Positions 13,301-28,300 of a DNA stretch of 64,000 bases are shown here, in pieces (the stretch's first letter is position 1; each line of letters opens with the position of its first letter). The notes beneath the pieces are model-generated. The model saw only the letters and a program-made list of their open reading frames with translations, did not search any database and was not told the DNA's origin. Made by a program: the position numbers and the translations under genes. Source of the stretch: Marthasterias glacialis (taxonomy: Eukaryota; Echinodermata; Asteroidea; Forcipulatida; Asteriidae); assembly GCA_911728455.2 (NCBI GenBank), contig OU452231.1, positions 19,301,838 through 19,365,837 on the forward strand, in the 5' to 3' direction.

Positions 13301-16300
13301 TAGAGTGAAAAATATGTCTTTTCACTAGATTCAGAGTGAAATTCACCCCACTTTCACTCAGAAAAAAGTGGTGAAGAGTGAGTTTCACTCTCAAGAGAGC
13401 CAAACTGACACCACCCTGGCAAACGAGTGAAACTTTCACTCTTTTACATTTAGAGAGTACAAAATTCTACATGGCCAAGTAAATATCACTACTCCTCCGA
13501 ACATCATCCAAAACTCAAGAACAAGCCAGGAGCAATCAACATAGCCTCACCTACAGGCAACCATTTGCCAGAGTTAACTGCTACCTCTATAGCCCTTTCC
13601 CAAGAGCTGTTTGGATTTGGAACAGGCTACCAGTGGCTGCGGTCACTGTGACCAACCTGAAAGAGTTCCAGAGAGAAGCACTGACAGCGAGGGATGGAGC
13701 TACCAATCTCTCTCAGGACATATTGACAATACCACCATCTGATAAACACCCTAACAGCACAAACACAGAGCACACACAGAATTGCAACCCACCCTCTCCA
13801 GGAGAGCAGCAATGCTTTTAGGAGAGTACACCAATGCAAGATGCAAGCCCAATACCAACAAATTTAAAACTTCAAATTGAAATCACAAACAATATCAGTC
13901 TTCTTTTTTCAAAAAAAAGTTTGTAGAATTGCACATTGATAGCTTTTATGTATGTAACATTTCTTTATTTCAATAAGTCAACTCTCACAAAAGCAAAACA
14001 TTTTTCTTCCCTGTACAATTTCAATCAAACTTTTAAAAGTTTCTATCATATAAATTTTTGGATAAATACTATTTGCGACAAAATAAAAAAAGTTAGCTTG
14101 TGTTTCTACCAGTCCCCCAACTTGTTCACTCTCCATATTGCACTTTAAATAGGGATGCTTTTCAACACTGGCCTTGCCAGCCGGACCACTTTTTAGAGAA
14201 TTTATAACTAGCATTACTAGCGGAAAGGAGAACATTGCATCTTTGTTTTCAGCCTTTTGCTTTTCACAATTATAATACGGTAAGATGACTCAGTGATATA
14301 ACGTGCCACACACTTTTTTTATGTTTAATTTCAGGCTGTTCGGACGGCACAACAGAAGCATTTGAATCTCAGCATAGATTAGCCGCCTGCGCTGGATCGT
14401 GGGAGGGCCACATCAGTAACAGTAGCTCATTATGCGCGCCGGGATGGAGCGTGTGCAGTTGGACGGACGAGACTATTTTAAAATCAATCTCATGGGCTGA
14501 TGCTGTGTCAACATCAGGGTGTTATGGGTATAATGCTGCCCATGATAGAGGCCAATGTGGGCCTTGTCATGACAGTATTGAACAGGTGAGTCACCGTTTG
14601 GGATATATACTCACACCCCGAGTGGTACTTTTTCTCCCAATGAAGATAGTACTGATCCCCAACTTAAAGGCCCTTGTGGGAAGACAAAAATCATCATAAT
14701 TACCCCCATTGGGATATATTTCTACCCTGATTGAAAGTTGGTTCACCCAATACGGATATTAATTATACCCAACCAGAAAACCAATTGTGAACAAACATAA
14801 TTAAACCATCATAATTACCCCTATTGGGATATATTTCTACCCTGATGGAAACTTGGTTCACCCCATTCAGGATATCATTGGTCTCCATTTCAGAAAATGT
14901 CTTAAAAAAATTATACTTCTACAATGTTTAGAGTAGCTCGGCCAAGTTAAAGTCTCTTCTGAGAAAGCCCCCCCCCCCTTACATTAGATTAACAACATGG
15001 AATGTCCAAAAATGGCTCATAAACAACTGATGGTCATAGTTAGGAAGTTTAGAGTTGTCCAGTCACTGTTGTATTTCCCCTGAGTCAAACTTTGATTCCA
15101 GGATATGTTTTAGAGCACTGACCCAGTAATGACAAAATCATTCATCGCTGAATAACAGCACAGTTGTCTCTTTGCTAAATTTGATTTACTAGTCAAACAG
15201 ACCGAGTCAATTTAGTGAAACATTTTGATTGTGTTCGGACCATGTATTTTGAGCTTGGTATTGGTACAGATCAGGGGTGACCCTAAAAATAGGTCGCATA
15301 CCAGATGAGCAAAACACCCTCTCCATCTACACCTGCCCCCCCCCCCCCCATGGTTCTCTCAAGTTCCAAGCTGGCGAACTGTTGCAAGATTTTAGAATCT
15401 AGTGAGGTTTGCTGAGGCACCATACACATAAAACTCTCTCTGAGTTGTGGTGGTTCTGAAAAGAACCAGTGGTTTGAGATTTTTGATTTGTACTTTTCCC
15501 TTGTCCAAAATGTTCCTCTTTTTCAGAATCCACTCTTTCAAGTAACAGAGCTTTGTCACCTTCTCCTTTTAATTCATCTTCAATCTTTATATTCCCTTTC
15601 TTCATACACTGGCCCTTTTTCTCAGTGGGCAGGGGTTATGTTTCATCCCTCCGTTGTTTGGTGGGCAAATATTATTTCACCGAGTTTCCCTTTTTTTCGG
15701 TATCAGTATCCCCTAAATCCTCTCTGGGAGCCCTGTCTCTATTACCACAGAAAACGGGGTCGTTGCATCGATGACGGATGCCTGACTATACCATATAAAC
15801 CACAGGTGTTGTTTGATTATTTCACCCGGTGAACACCTGAGCTGTCTGTGGGGAACAACATCCCCCCTTGAAGAGCGACTTGTTCATTGAGGCAACAGGA
15901 CCATAAAGCATGGCCCGGACGCCCGGTATTACTATGTCAAATCCACCATGATGAATAAAAAAACACCTTTGAATTAGCTTGTTGCACTGGGGATTTCACT
16001 GTACGTTTCTTTGTTGTGACAGGGAGGGCTTCAGGTAGCTGTTTTTCCTGGACAAGAAAGAGTTGCCAGGTTGAGTCTCTGTTTGCCTGGGCAAACCCGT
16101 CCCCCTTTGTAAGCTTGCAATGCATGTTTTGCGAGCTCAGTACCCGGTCCAGTTCTCTTTTTGACTCATGCATTGTGATCTCCATTGTGCAGGATGTTTT
16201 GCTAGGGTTCTTTTCCTTCAGTGTACGGCATTCCCACCTGAAGAAAGGATGATTAACAGTGCCACCATGTGTATTTTTTTTGTATCGAAGCTGGCCCACT

Positions 16301-19300
16301 TAGAAAAGCGTACATGTTCTCTTGTGTTATTGTGCCCGGAATTCCGCTCGGTGTAATCTCCTTGTATTGGAATGGGTCACCAGTTTATTGCATTCTATAC
16401 GGAGTCTGTGAACCGTGTTATTGTTATTGAAACTATTGAGCAGGATACCAGGATTGTTTGTTGAGCATTTTGTGGAGCAGGATTTAGCACAGCCTTGAGA
16501 GCGACTACCCTTGCCCACTAAAGATGGGGTCACAAGAGTGCAAATATGAGGAAACAGTGCCAGAGGTGACGCACTTTTCCCCTATAATATCCTAATAATC
16601 CATTTCCATGCCCAAATAATTTGTAAAGCAAACAACAATTTGTATCCTACTTTGGTTTACTGACAGTCAGTCCCTTTAAAAAAAAAGTTTATCGAGTAAT
16701 CGCTAACTTTCAACTTTTACTTGGACTAATTAGGGGGTAATTGGAATTTTAATGATGTGATTCTTTCCAGGAGTCCCGAGGTTACATTCAACCAGAATTC
16801 TTTGGTATAATAGCAAGAAAGGCTGTAATTAGATTAATCCAGGAGAACTTGTCTCTTTCTGTGAAATTGAATTCCAAGATTTGGTAAATAAGCAAAACTC
16901 GCTGATGTAGATATCTACATGACAATTGACGGACCATCGTGAGAGTTGAGATTGTGGGTCAAACACGGTCAACAGATAACACGATTTCCTCTAAAGCAAC
17001 TTTATAAATTATACAATTTCCACATGAGGGTTTTGCTAGAAGTTATTCGATAATGGTATCAAAAAAGTTTTCTAAAAGAAGTTCCTTCTGAGTAAAGGAG
17101 GTTACGAATTTCAACATTATTATTCACTCCCAGTGTTTCATAGTGTGGCAAAGGAGAAGGTACGCCTTCACTACCTAAAACCAGTGATACATTCTTCTTG
17201 TTTTTTTTCCCTCGTTAAATAAAACAAATTGGCAGGAAAAGTACTCTTGATTCTTCTAAATAAAAGTTATGTCATAAGAAAATCAAAGAGACTAATGCAC
17301 AAACCTCACTGACATTTTAGAACTGATGGTGTTGACCTTCACATGTGTTACAATTCAATAATACTCGCACAGCAAAAACCCATATACGGTTTGGTCTGTA
17401 GGATGAACAAAAGTACTTGTGAACTCTGAAGAAACTGCCTGACTTAATACCCACTCACAGTGTAGGGCTTCTGCCAGCATCTGCTTATGCACTCTTTGCA
17501 TTCAACAAGAATTGTTGAACAGAGTAATGCTTCTATAGCCAAGCGTGTCACACTGGCATTTCACTGTGGCGTGTAAAAATCAACGCTGTGAAAACAGTTT
17601 CTGCATTTAATTTCTCCCAACGATGCCAAGAATTCATGGATTAATTAATGAGCATCGTGACCTTCAGAGCCCTCAGAGTCACTGCTAATGGACAAGGTAT
17701 TCAGAGGTAACTTTGAGAGTCCTCGTCAAGGTAAAGGTTGAGATGTTGACTTGTAATACTTGGGAGACGGAGGTCCTTGGGTGGGAAAGATGGAATTTTG
17801 TAAAGGTTTGCTCCCCGGGAAATTTTCTTGGAAGTGGTGGAAAATAAATCTAAGTTGATTTTCTTGATTTTTCTCTTCCTGTTCTGTACTTTCCAAAACT
17901 GAAGTGTTATTTTCGACACTTAAGGCTATGAGCTGGGTTATTGACTAATCTTAACTCAACAGTTGAACTGAATTGACCTTCTGAAGTCGCATCTAGCACA
18001 TTTACAGAAAGACATGTTATAGGTTAAATGTAGCTAAACACACAGATTTGCCACGATCTGACCTCTCTAGCTTAGCATTACTCAACTATGACTGCAGAGT
18101 TTTAGGAAGGGGCTTTAATGGAGTGTGCGCCACTTTCTCACTGGAACTCTTGTTTTTCCATTTTAGTGCCAAAGCTGACAAATTGTATTGAGATTTGTGC
18201 ACTAGAAAGTTTCCCTGTCTACTATTAAAACAAAGTTAAGCCTGTTATGAGAATCACTGCTCCCTTGCACTGCATGCTATACCTGCACTTCTAATTAAAA
18301 AAATTCACAACCCCCCACCTTACAAAGCAAAAATGCCAACAATGTACGGAATAGCTAAGCTGGTCTGAGTACCTAAGGAGTACCCCAGGACCAGGTGTAT
18401 CATGTGCAAAGAGTATGGGATTAGGCTGGCCCCAGATGGAAGCCCCCCCCCCCAAATAAGCCAGGACATTAGACCCCTTAATTCCATGCTATTTAGGACA
18501 ACATCCTGTACAGGTTGGGTTTCAATTGTGTCAGACCAATTTGCTTCAAGGGTAACTCGACTAATTAGCCATCTTGGAGGGGCTTGTGACTTGTTTCTTC
18601 AGATGGATGGCCGGGGAGGGGGTGGTTTGGATCCTTGGCGACAGGGTTACATACAAGGGGAGACCTGCAGGATCATTTTACTTCATGTGTGGTTGAACTA
18701 CCCACATCTAACAACAGAGGATTCTAAGTGCAGTAGTTTCAGCGGTTGAAAAATAAGGGATTGCTTGTGGCAGGTTACCCTAGTAATTCTATGCAATTTA
18801 AATTTGTAAAGGTCAGGCAAAACAATTCTTTCTATCAATTTGATTGAGTTATGGTTTAGTTTGAAAAGTCAATATCTTATTGTGAAATGTTTGTGTTAAA
18901 TAAATAATGGCGTATGCAAATGAAAGACCCTCTTGGATGGGACAAAAGTGGTGCAGTTGAATATTTGTGGTGATTTCAGTGAAATGATCTGCTTGCCTGT
19001 GTTAAAAGTGTGCGGAAGTGAAAGAAGTAGGGGGTGCTTATTTGGCACCCCCCCCCACCAGAACCCCAAACCAAAAGAGCCATGGATATGATTTTTAACA
19101 TTACACAATCCAGACACTGTCTTAGCCAATTCATCACCTCGTTTAGGACCTAGTCCTGTTGATGTAGATTACACATGATAGACAGGTGACCTTCATGTCA
19201 TAACACCCACTCTAATCCAGTGGACCTTGTCACCTTGGGCAACAGCCATCTTTGTTATTTCTACACATCACTGATATACAACAAGCAACCCTACCCTTAA

Positions 19301-22300
19301 TCTTGTTAACACCACCATTCACTTGCTTGGGTAATCTGGTTTAGATGCAATTAGGCATGAGATTGGTGGTGTGGTGGCTTGCAAGTGGAGGGACACTGGT
19401 TTCATCTATAAACTTTGCTTGGAAGGTTAAATTCATTAGTTTTGAGGAAGTCAAGACTTCAAGACAAATACCAGAAAAGCAGCCAGTGAGAGTTTCATCT
19501 CAACAGTATTAAGCCAAATGGCACAGCTGGGTTAGATTTCTCCATGATTTCACAAAGCGCTAGGACTAGTATTACCTCGAGTTAGGACGAGTAACTAGTC
19601 CTAACTTATAGGACTAGTCCTAAGTTAGGACTAGTCCTAAGTTAGGACTAGTCCTAAGTTATGACTAGTCCCAAGAAATCCACCCCAGGGGTGGATGTCA
19701 CAAAACTGGGCATCCACATGTTGGCCTATTGGTTCTTTCCCTGCCTTTCACCGCTGTGGACCCTGGCTGGAATTCCTGCCCAGATCAGAGCCTTGCATTT
19801 GGATTGGGTTTTCAGTCCCTAACTGATTGCTCAGGTTTTCTCAAGTAGGGGTTTTCCTCCCTCATCTAAAGCTGAAACTTCTTCAACATCTCTTCACCTT
19901 CAGGCCTTTGGGTTACAGATCAAAACGAGCCACTTTTGAGTTCCTTGGTTTCATGTACCAACTATAATAACAGTACCCACGCCTTGCACAGGGTCACGCA
20001 TTACCAGAATACAAACATTTCTCTCATTTTCTCCATCTGCACCATGCAGGATTGAAAATCAGACAACTTATAAAAAAAAATACAGAGTCAAGTTAGAATG
20101 AATTCCCAGGATTGACAGGTGTATAGGACAAGGTGTGACATGTGCCACCCAGCTGGGAGAGACAGAGCAAGGGGGAGAGTTCCATCATCATCAAGGATCT
20201 CCAAATAAGAAAGTCAATATGTGATTTCACTTTTTGACATCTTCCAGACTGATCTGATAAATAAGTTCAGTGCTAACACATGTCCTCATAACGATCTGGT
20301 GTCAGCTGTTTATTTTATACACTGGACAGCAAGTGTGGCCAAGATTTCTCTAAAAAGTTTAAAAGGGGAATAAGTCTTCATGACATCCATCAACAAATTG
20401 CAAATACTTGGGCTTCAATGAGGGTACCACATGCTCCAGTCGTGGGATCAGATTGTGATTTTTATTTATTTTTTTTTTTTTGGGGGGGGGGGGGGGGGAA
20501 GAATTATGGAATTTCCTTTCACTTATGGTTTAAGGTACACATTTTGTACGGTTGCCAAAACTGCTTCAATAAACGAAAAAACAGTTTCTCTAAGAGAAGT
20601 TTTCTGAAACGAAAATACATGTGATGAATCAGATTTGTTTTGTGTGTTAGCTGTTGCAAACTGCTTACCAACCACAAGGACCTGTGGTATAAAGGCCGAC
20701 AAATTGTTAATGGCCTCACATTTCGACCCTAGCAGAGTCTTTTCTCAAAAGCTAGAGGAAGACTCTGCCTTTGAAAAAGACTCTGTGTTCATCCCGAGAT
20801 GCAAATTGACGACTGTTTTCTGGGGCTTTTGGGGAAATTCCTATGTTCTAATTTTCATGGGTTAAAATTTGATTTTGCTGACTTATTTATTAGATTCGAG
20901 CTGCCTTTTGATAGCTGTTAAAACATTTGACCAACTGTAGTTCTTAGGAATTTTTATTCACACCAGATCTTCTCAAGAACCACCACAACACTTGAGAAAC
21001 ATTTCTGTGGTGTAACCGCAAACCTGGCTGATTGTATTTCAACCATGCAAAGTTTCAAATTCAACTTAATGAAGCGTGTGGCTTTTATTCTCATTCTGTG
21101 CCACATTATAAATACCCCAATAGCCCTTGAGCCATTGACTGCTTGAGAAAATGTTGTCTTGAAATACCAACACTGCCAGGGTGGTGAGGTCAAAGGGTAC
21201 GCCCAAGACAGGAAATAGCTGTCGTCCCCTTAAGTCAGATAATGGCTGTGAAGTCATTTATTGGCTGACAGATCATCTTGTTAACCTCTTCCCCCCTTCC
21301 CGAACGTTTCGCCTCATGTGTTCCATTTGTACACTCATGAAGAAAATGAAATTTGTATCTATCTCTTACCCAGAAATTCCATTTTTAAGGACTTGAAGTG
21401 TCCGTAGGGTTTTGTTTTGCGTGTTACCATAGCACGACTTGAAGCCAGCCAGCCCCATCTCCAAAACCAGCATGATTTAACGGGTTTAGTTCGGCTAGAC
21501 AATTGTTCTGAGAAGGGTGTGTACAACGGCGGTAATTACTCAAGATATTTTGGGAAGATAGGCTTAGATGGATCATATGTGGATGAAAGAGAGTAACACT
21601 AGCAGGCACCCAGTGTCCTGACAAAAAAAATCTGCCTCACATACTAAAGGAAATGTGGTACACGGGCCAAGTCGTCCGTCATAGATCACTGGCCTCATCT
21701 CAACTGAAAGATAAATTATTTCATGGCTTTTTGGTGAATACTTTTCCCTGCCAAGAAAACATTCTGAGAACAGAGGATGTCTCATTGAAAAATAAAAGTG
21801 AGATGAGGCTTATATACATTTTTGAACTGGAAACCAATGGTTTAAAGAAGCCACAAGTAAATTCAGTTTGTAAAATTTTTATCGAAACCTTTCTTTTTTT
21901 ACCACTACCAGCAGTTTTTACTCTGGCGCTATTTATTCCTCGCTGGCCTTAAACGAAACCAGTCAAGTCACCCCAGAAACACTTAAGAACCCATAAAAGT
22001 TCCCTTGAGATTGCTAAACCAGTCATTGTTTGTTCCTGGCAGGATGATATGGGGGGTGTAGGGAGAGGCTGCCCCCATCAGAATGCTGGCCAGACCTCCT
22101 GCCTAGGCAAGGGTAGGATAGACGCCAGCTGCTGCATGGACGCCCACTATCACAACGCCTGCTCCTATCGGTCTGGCATCACCACTGGTGTACTATGCTG
22201 TAAGAAATCAGGTAGGTTCACTTCGACCATACTTGCTCTATGCTTAGACCATGGCGGAAGGAAAGACTGTGTTGTCTGCCCCACAACAAGATTTAAACCT

Positions 22301-25300
22301 GTGAGCTTTTAAAATGGTTCACCAGTGGACTTCACAACGGTGGATAAAAATCTAACTTTACAAGTTGAATATCAATGGGGAGTTTTTCAAGAGCCAACGA
22401 AATTGTTCAAGAAATATCTTGAAAGTTAAAATTGAACAAGTGTGTGTTTTCTGACTCATGCCCGTCTCTCCCCCACCCCTATCATCATTACCAGGTCACC
22501 CCATGGAATTATTGACTCCCTAACTGCTGGTTATTTATCAGACTGAGAGTTTTAAAAGAGTTATGCTTAATGAAATGGCCTAAAAAATAACTTAAAGGCA
22601 TTAAAAGTAAACAGGTGTTTGTTTTGTTGGTCTTACTTGTATTCACCTCTTCCTCCATTATCATCATCATCATCTATGGTATATTGACTACCTAACTACT
22701 GGTTATTTATCAGAGCGAGAGCCAGTCATTCATAACCGTCTCCCGGCTGAGGAGACTCTTTCAGAAGGAGAAGGATTGACCCTTCATTGTCACGCATCAG
22801 GCAGCCCGACCCCGAGCATCAGATGGCTCAAGGACAGGTCACCGGTCAATATTAAAGATCCAAGAATTCATGTAGCCCCAACAGGTCAGTGAGTACCCTC
22901 TCGAAGCTTAGGATGGGGGGTTCAAATCCAACGTGGTCTATTTTACTTCTGTATATCAGCCTTGAAATTTATTTTGAAGGGAGCACAGCATTTGTCCCCC
23001 GGTAAAAGGTATCTCTTTGCTTTCTTTGTGATTAGAGTTGAATTTCACTTTAATAAGTGAAGACAATTTTCACTTTTCAGGGAAATTTTAGGGTACCCTC
23101 TATGCCAACAAACTTTTGAGTACCAACACTTTAGACAGGGATGTTGATTTGATGATGATTTTCTTTCTTTTTGTCTGAAGGGGCGCTCTATATTACAAGT
23201 CTCAAGGCAAAGGATGCCGGTCAGTACTCGTGTGTTGTGGTCAATTCAGCCGGAATGGCCAGAGAAGATTCATTCCTGAAGGTCACCAAGAACGGTAAGC
23301 ACGAAATCGACGAGCTCGGGTCACATTTACAGTTTGGTATAAAGTTGAATGAACTTGTTACAGATATGACCTTGTTTCAATCTTGAACTCAAATTTTGTG
23401 TTAAAATAATACAACATTCTAACCTAGGGGTGGGCAAGGACAATTTGAACAATATAACATAAATATGCAGTGGCACTTAATGGAATGAGCTTTTCTTAAC
23501 ATTGAAGTGGCTGCAGTTTTGTGGGTTGAGAGGAAATAAATAGGCAGAAAACGGAGAAGGGAAGGGGGTACTCACCCAAACACTACAAAAAACCTTGGAA
23601 ATTGATAACCATTCTTTATGAACAAATATAGGCAACCTACATGACAATCTTACTTCACTACAAAGTTTTCCCTGTACAGTCATGCATGGTATGGAATTTT
23701 AGAATGCGCTCGATGACATAAAATAGACAAATTTATGGTTGAGAAGATTGGAGCAGATTGTGAAACTTTGTCACCAGGGACAGCCTGCTACTTGGCCTTC
23801 ACTCACGGTCTCCTATGATGCGATCATAGACATCTTGCTGTTTGGGTTGACAGAGTTTTTATGAACCATGTGATTATATAGGGTAGTAGAGTTTCCGGAA
23901 ATGGCTCCTCTCTGAGTTGGTCACTTGATCACATGTGGGAGCCAGGCCTCATCCTTTACATCATTAAGCATCATCTGGTACTCTTGGGATTTTCACATTT
24001 CAGAAACTAGGTCATCTTGTTTCTCATCGGGTAACACCCCCCCCCCCCCCACAAATCCTCAGTGAATACAAATTGTAATTTTCATATTTCTACCTTGCAT
24101 CTCAGATAACAAAGAAATTGTTGTCTAAAGGTTTGTAAACCTAAGTTCCAGTACAGAGAAAGTTTTCTGTTCTGTCTTAAGCTTTCATGGTAAAAAGAAA
24201 ATCCTCTCAAACTGTTAAATCAAGGCAACACTGTCTCCCCCCCCCCCTTCACTCGCATTGATTTCTCCCTGTGGCCACTTCCTTTCATATACTTCCAGAA
24301 TATCCACTATTTGTACATTTTCATAAAGAACAGAGGAGTCCTTAAACAAACTTCAAAAAAAATATGAGGAATTCAGTTGGTGTAGTTGGCTGCCAGTTCT
24401 TTTTTGATTTGATTTGCTAGGAACACTGGTAAATGTTGTCCTTGTTCCACAGGTGTGCTTATACTGCGCATTATAGGAATAAAACACCTGTCTTTCCGGC
24501 TACAGGCTGCTTGGCCTGGAATTCCATTCTCATCGAGGAATGGAGACGCTAAAACAATTGGATTGTCCATGGAGAAATTGTAAAGGGGCACCAGGGCCAA
24601 GTAAAGAGCAAAAGAAATTTTAGCCAAACTTTTAACACTATGTAAAAACTGGTTTTAAAGTGAAGAACACTTCTCCAGAAACTGTTGACAGTCATAGAGT
24701 GACTATCATCACTTCATCGAGAAAAAAAAAATTATTGCAGCCTTGACAGTGTCAATCAGAAGGAAAGACAGAGAAATTCTGAGTCATTTTGTGAAACTCT
24801 TTGTTTAAGATTAATTCTAGCAAATCCTTTTCTCTGATAAGACCTGAGGCAATTTGTTTCCATCCGGAAACACTTCAACAGGTCCAGCCGTTCCTTAAAA
24901 GTCCAAAACATTCTGTCGTTTTCTGCTTTCCTTTTTTTTTATGACTAACCACCCTAGCATATCCTGAATAAAAGTCAAGAGTGGTTGATTATCTACCCTG
25001 AGTTATCAGAGACCAAAAGCCACCAGGTAGTCAGGAAAAGCAATTGATTTAATAAGCCATAGTGGAGGAGACTTGGCCTGTTAAGATTAGTGCTGATAGT
25101 CGTAAATCGCCAGGAATGCATTTGTCTTGATTAGGGGACAGCCAAAACCTTTGTAAGATTTTTCCACTGTGAGTGAAGAGGCCACCTGCCCAATATTTCA
25201 AGTGGGGTCTTTTTGAGTGGTCCGCCATCAAATCACACGGAGGCGCATTATTGTTTTGAACTGTACTAAGTCGGCCTCCTTTCTAATAGACCGATTGCGT

Positions 25301-28300
25301 GACCCGTGTCACATGACCTATTGTGGGTACTAAATGTAAAAAAACATGACGTCCTCCATAGGAAAGTGCGGTACGGCACATGATGATTGTTGCATTTAGT
25401 TTATTCGATCGAGGTTTTTCTTTCTCGAAATCTGTGGAAAATATTCCAGAGTTTGTACCACAGACCTTCGAGTGGCTGAATAAAGCCAGTAAGGACAATT
25501 CCAGCAAGTCTTGGAAATTGTACAAGTAACGTGTAAATGTGCACGATGTGTACTAGTGCATGATGGAACGTTTAGGTCAGACGACCGCGATCACACACTT
25601 TTCAACACAAGAATTTCAAAGTTTTGAAGCTGAATCATCCAAAGAAATTACTTTTCAAAACTGTGTGATTCCTTTGCCTATTTGAAATTTCGCAAAGCTA
25701 GGTATAAATGCTCACTTTTCCAACATTCTTTACCCTATTTTTACAGTGATTTAGGCCTACATTACAAACAAAATAACAGGCAGGTGGGTGGCTACATAGT
25801 CGTCCAACGCCGGGAGTACATAACTCAAAATAAACCTATTTTGTAGTAGAATACTGGTAGTTTATGAAACAGTAATGTGATTAATATCAATGTCACAACA
25901 TACAACTTTAATAAAATGGCTTAATATAGTAACTGTGATGTTATTACCAAAAGCTGACTTTTGGTGTGACTCTGCCGGTCACAGCATGTATTTGCAGGTA
26001 GTTTGCCATCAGCTCAGATGACGTAGTACCCACAATAGGTCACGTGATGACATGTAAACACTGGTGGCGCAATCGCTCTATTGTGTCAGAATAGTCCCCA
26101 GTTCCTTGCCAAGCCCCTTGCTTCCACCCTGTGTGACTACTCACAAAACCTTCAAAATCCACCTGCATGATTTGTTTGATTCTGTTGGACTGTGGACTGC
26201 AGTAGTAAACTGATTATGCTTTACATGGCATACCACCATAATCAAACAGTTTGGGTGCTGGATTTTGAGTGTGGAAGGATCCTAGTAAATCAAAGAAGGA
26301 AATCAAGGTTTAAGAAAGTGAAATTATTGTGCCAATTTTTTTTTATTTGCCCCCATTGTGCCTATTTTTGACAACTCTTGAGATTTTCTGTTCTCTACAT
26401 CATGATTGAATTGTTAACAAAAAAAAGTTTTTTTTTTATTATGGCTATATTCAGACATAACAGAGTATCTCACAGGTTTATTTCAAATTTGTTTTGGTCG
26501 GGTTATTTATAAAGCAGATGTGTACTTGAGATTGGGAACTGGTTAATTTCACACTTCATTGCAGGTCATAACATCTGCTAAATATGTAGACAGGACATAA
26601 CAAAACACAAACTTTGCTTGGAAGCAGATAAATCCTGCTTTTTATTTCAAATGTAGTTTTTTTTTTGATGCACATTCTTTTACGCACATTTCACCCCACC
26701 CCTATTTTAAAGCCCGAATTACTCAACTCAAATGTTCTATTAGTTGCACTCTTTACAAGGTCGTGACAACTGACAACTGTAAAAGTGGATTGAAATCTCA
26801 AAAGACAAAATCTAACTTGCTAACTTGTCAAAATGTTTAGAATAACCATGGAATAACCAACTGGCTCTTTTCAGAGCCAACATGGTGTACTCGACCCCCC
26901 CCCCTTAATTATGAAAAAACAAATCATATTCCACCATGCAAAGCCTATCAATTCTACAAACTTAACCATTAATTTAGAATTTGTGTTTATTAAAAAGATT
27001 TGTTATGGACAGAGCCCTTTAGTTTCTTATTACTTATAGCGCTTCTGTGTCTCATATCCCAAAAGGTAATATTCCATGAGCATGCGTGTGATAATGAATT
27101 TATCTTCCAGCCAACTGGAAGATAATACAATTTGGAGTGTTATTTCAAAACCAGCAGCACGTTCTACGCGCAATTTGCACTGTTATTTTACACTCTGCGT
27201 ATACATTTGCAAAGTGCAATGTATTTTACTGCGAGTTTGATAATTGTTTATGATCACACTCGCGTGTTTGAGCAATCTGATAGCGAGTAAGAATATGTTT
27301 ATTAATTTAGGCTTTCAAAATGTACCTTGTCAAAAAATGAAAAGCCCAAATACAAATGAAAGCCCGTAGATTACCAAAAAATGAACCATATCACTTTCTA
27401 AAAGAGTAGGTTCCCTTTAAAGTAGTGAATTAGATTCCTGTCATAATGATGTAAGGATATGTATTTAAAGACATGGGCTAAGCATTAGCCATCATTGGTT
27501 TTTTTACTACCCGGTTATTCTTGAAAGGTATTGTTGGTCATGTTTTGAGTCAAATATAAAATACAAACAGAAACCTCGTAAAGTCATCTGCTACTAATAT
27601 AAGACTCTGTATTAATTTTGCAGCCACATAATGACTAGGAACTTATGTGGTAATCTGACATTTGGGTACCCCGATTTCTGTTTCCTCTACAGCTCCCAAA
27701 GCTTGCCGTGACGGCTCAACGGAAGGCCTCTCACATCTTCAAGATGTTGCAGCCTGTGCTGGGTCTTGGAAGGGACACGTACGCAAGGGGAAAATCTTAT
27801 GCGCGCCAGGGTGGCATGTATGCGATCACAACGACGCTTCACTGCTGAAGGTAGTCAACTGGGCAGACGCTAATGGGATGAACGGTTGCTACGCGTTCAA
27901 CGCCGCCAATAACTACGGAACTTGCTCAAGGTGGGCTATGTGATACTGACTTGGAAGGAAATATAAACACGGATTAAGGGAATTAGATGTATGTGAAGAT
28001 TGTTAAGTCTTGATTCCAAACAAGTCTAGGCCCATTCGGGAAACATACGCAGTACCTTTCCTCACTAATGTGTTACATTTCTTTTTAAAAACAGCTCTCC
28101 AGCTGGCAAAATTTTACAGTAGGAAGAAAACATAATGGAAGCGAGTGCTCTGTGTACTTAAGCAGATGTTATTTTGAATATCATGAATAGAGCAATGACA
28201 TCTTTACAAAAATTACACACTCCTTCGATAAAATAGAAGCATTTGTCAGGAGGTGTTAGATTACCCAGATGACTGATTGGTCATTCCCAATTGGTTAAAT

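Larger units (their letters stand above)
1367..14334. other. intron 1 of the Ig-EGF gene (13 kb)
   Basis: Non-coding as far as I can see. It holds the 113-bp tandem duplication, one palindromic-family repeat near 4 kb, the G-rich minisatellite, homopolymer C and G tracts, a TA-flanked MITE and a LINE fragment, each listed separately. I saw no further exon on either strand. Confidence 0.6.
14586..22042. other. intron 2 of the Ig-EGF gene (7.5 kb)
   Basis: It holds a 115-bp-period duplication, a palindromic element at 19547 and homopolymer tracts. Long open frames at 15488-15832 and 15937-16299 have no splice or codon support. Confidence 0.6.
23295..27692. other. intron 5 of the Ig-EGF gene (4.4 kb)
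   Basis: It holds a 14-C tract (24037-24050), a long-TIR element at 25285-26082 and a dispersed repeat near 26150. I see no coding exon. Confidence 0.6.

Noticed and set aside
15488..15832. 114-codon open frame in intron 2
   Set aside because: Low-complexity hydrophobic composition, no splice support, and no match to anything I recognise.
15937..16299. 120-codon open frame on the - strand
   Set aside because: Lies in a 7.5 kb intron, no splice sites, no motif; a chance frame is likely.
18402..18749. 115-codon frame on the + strand
   Set aside because: Begins over a C tract, no splice support or recognised motif.
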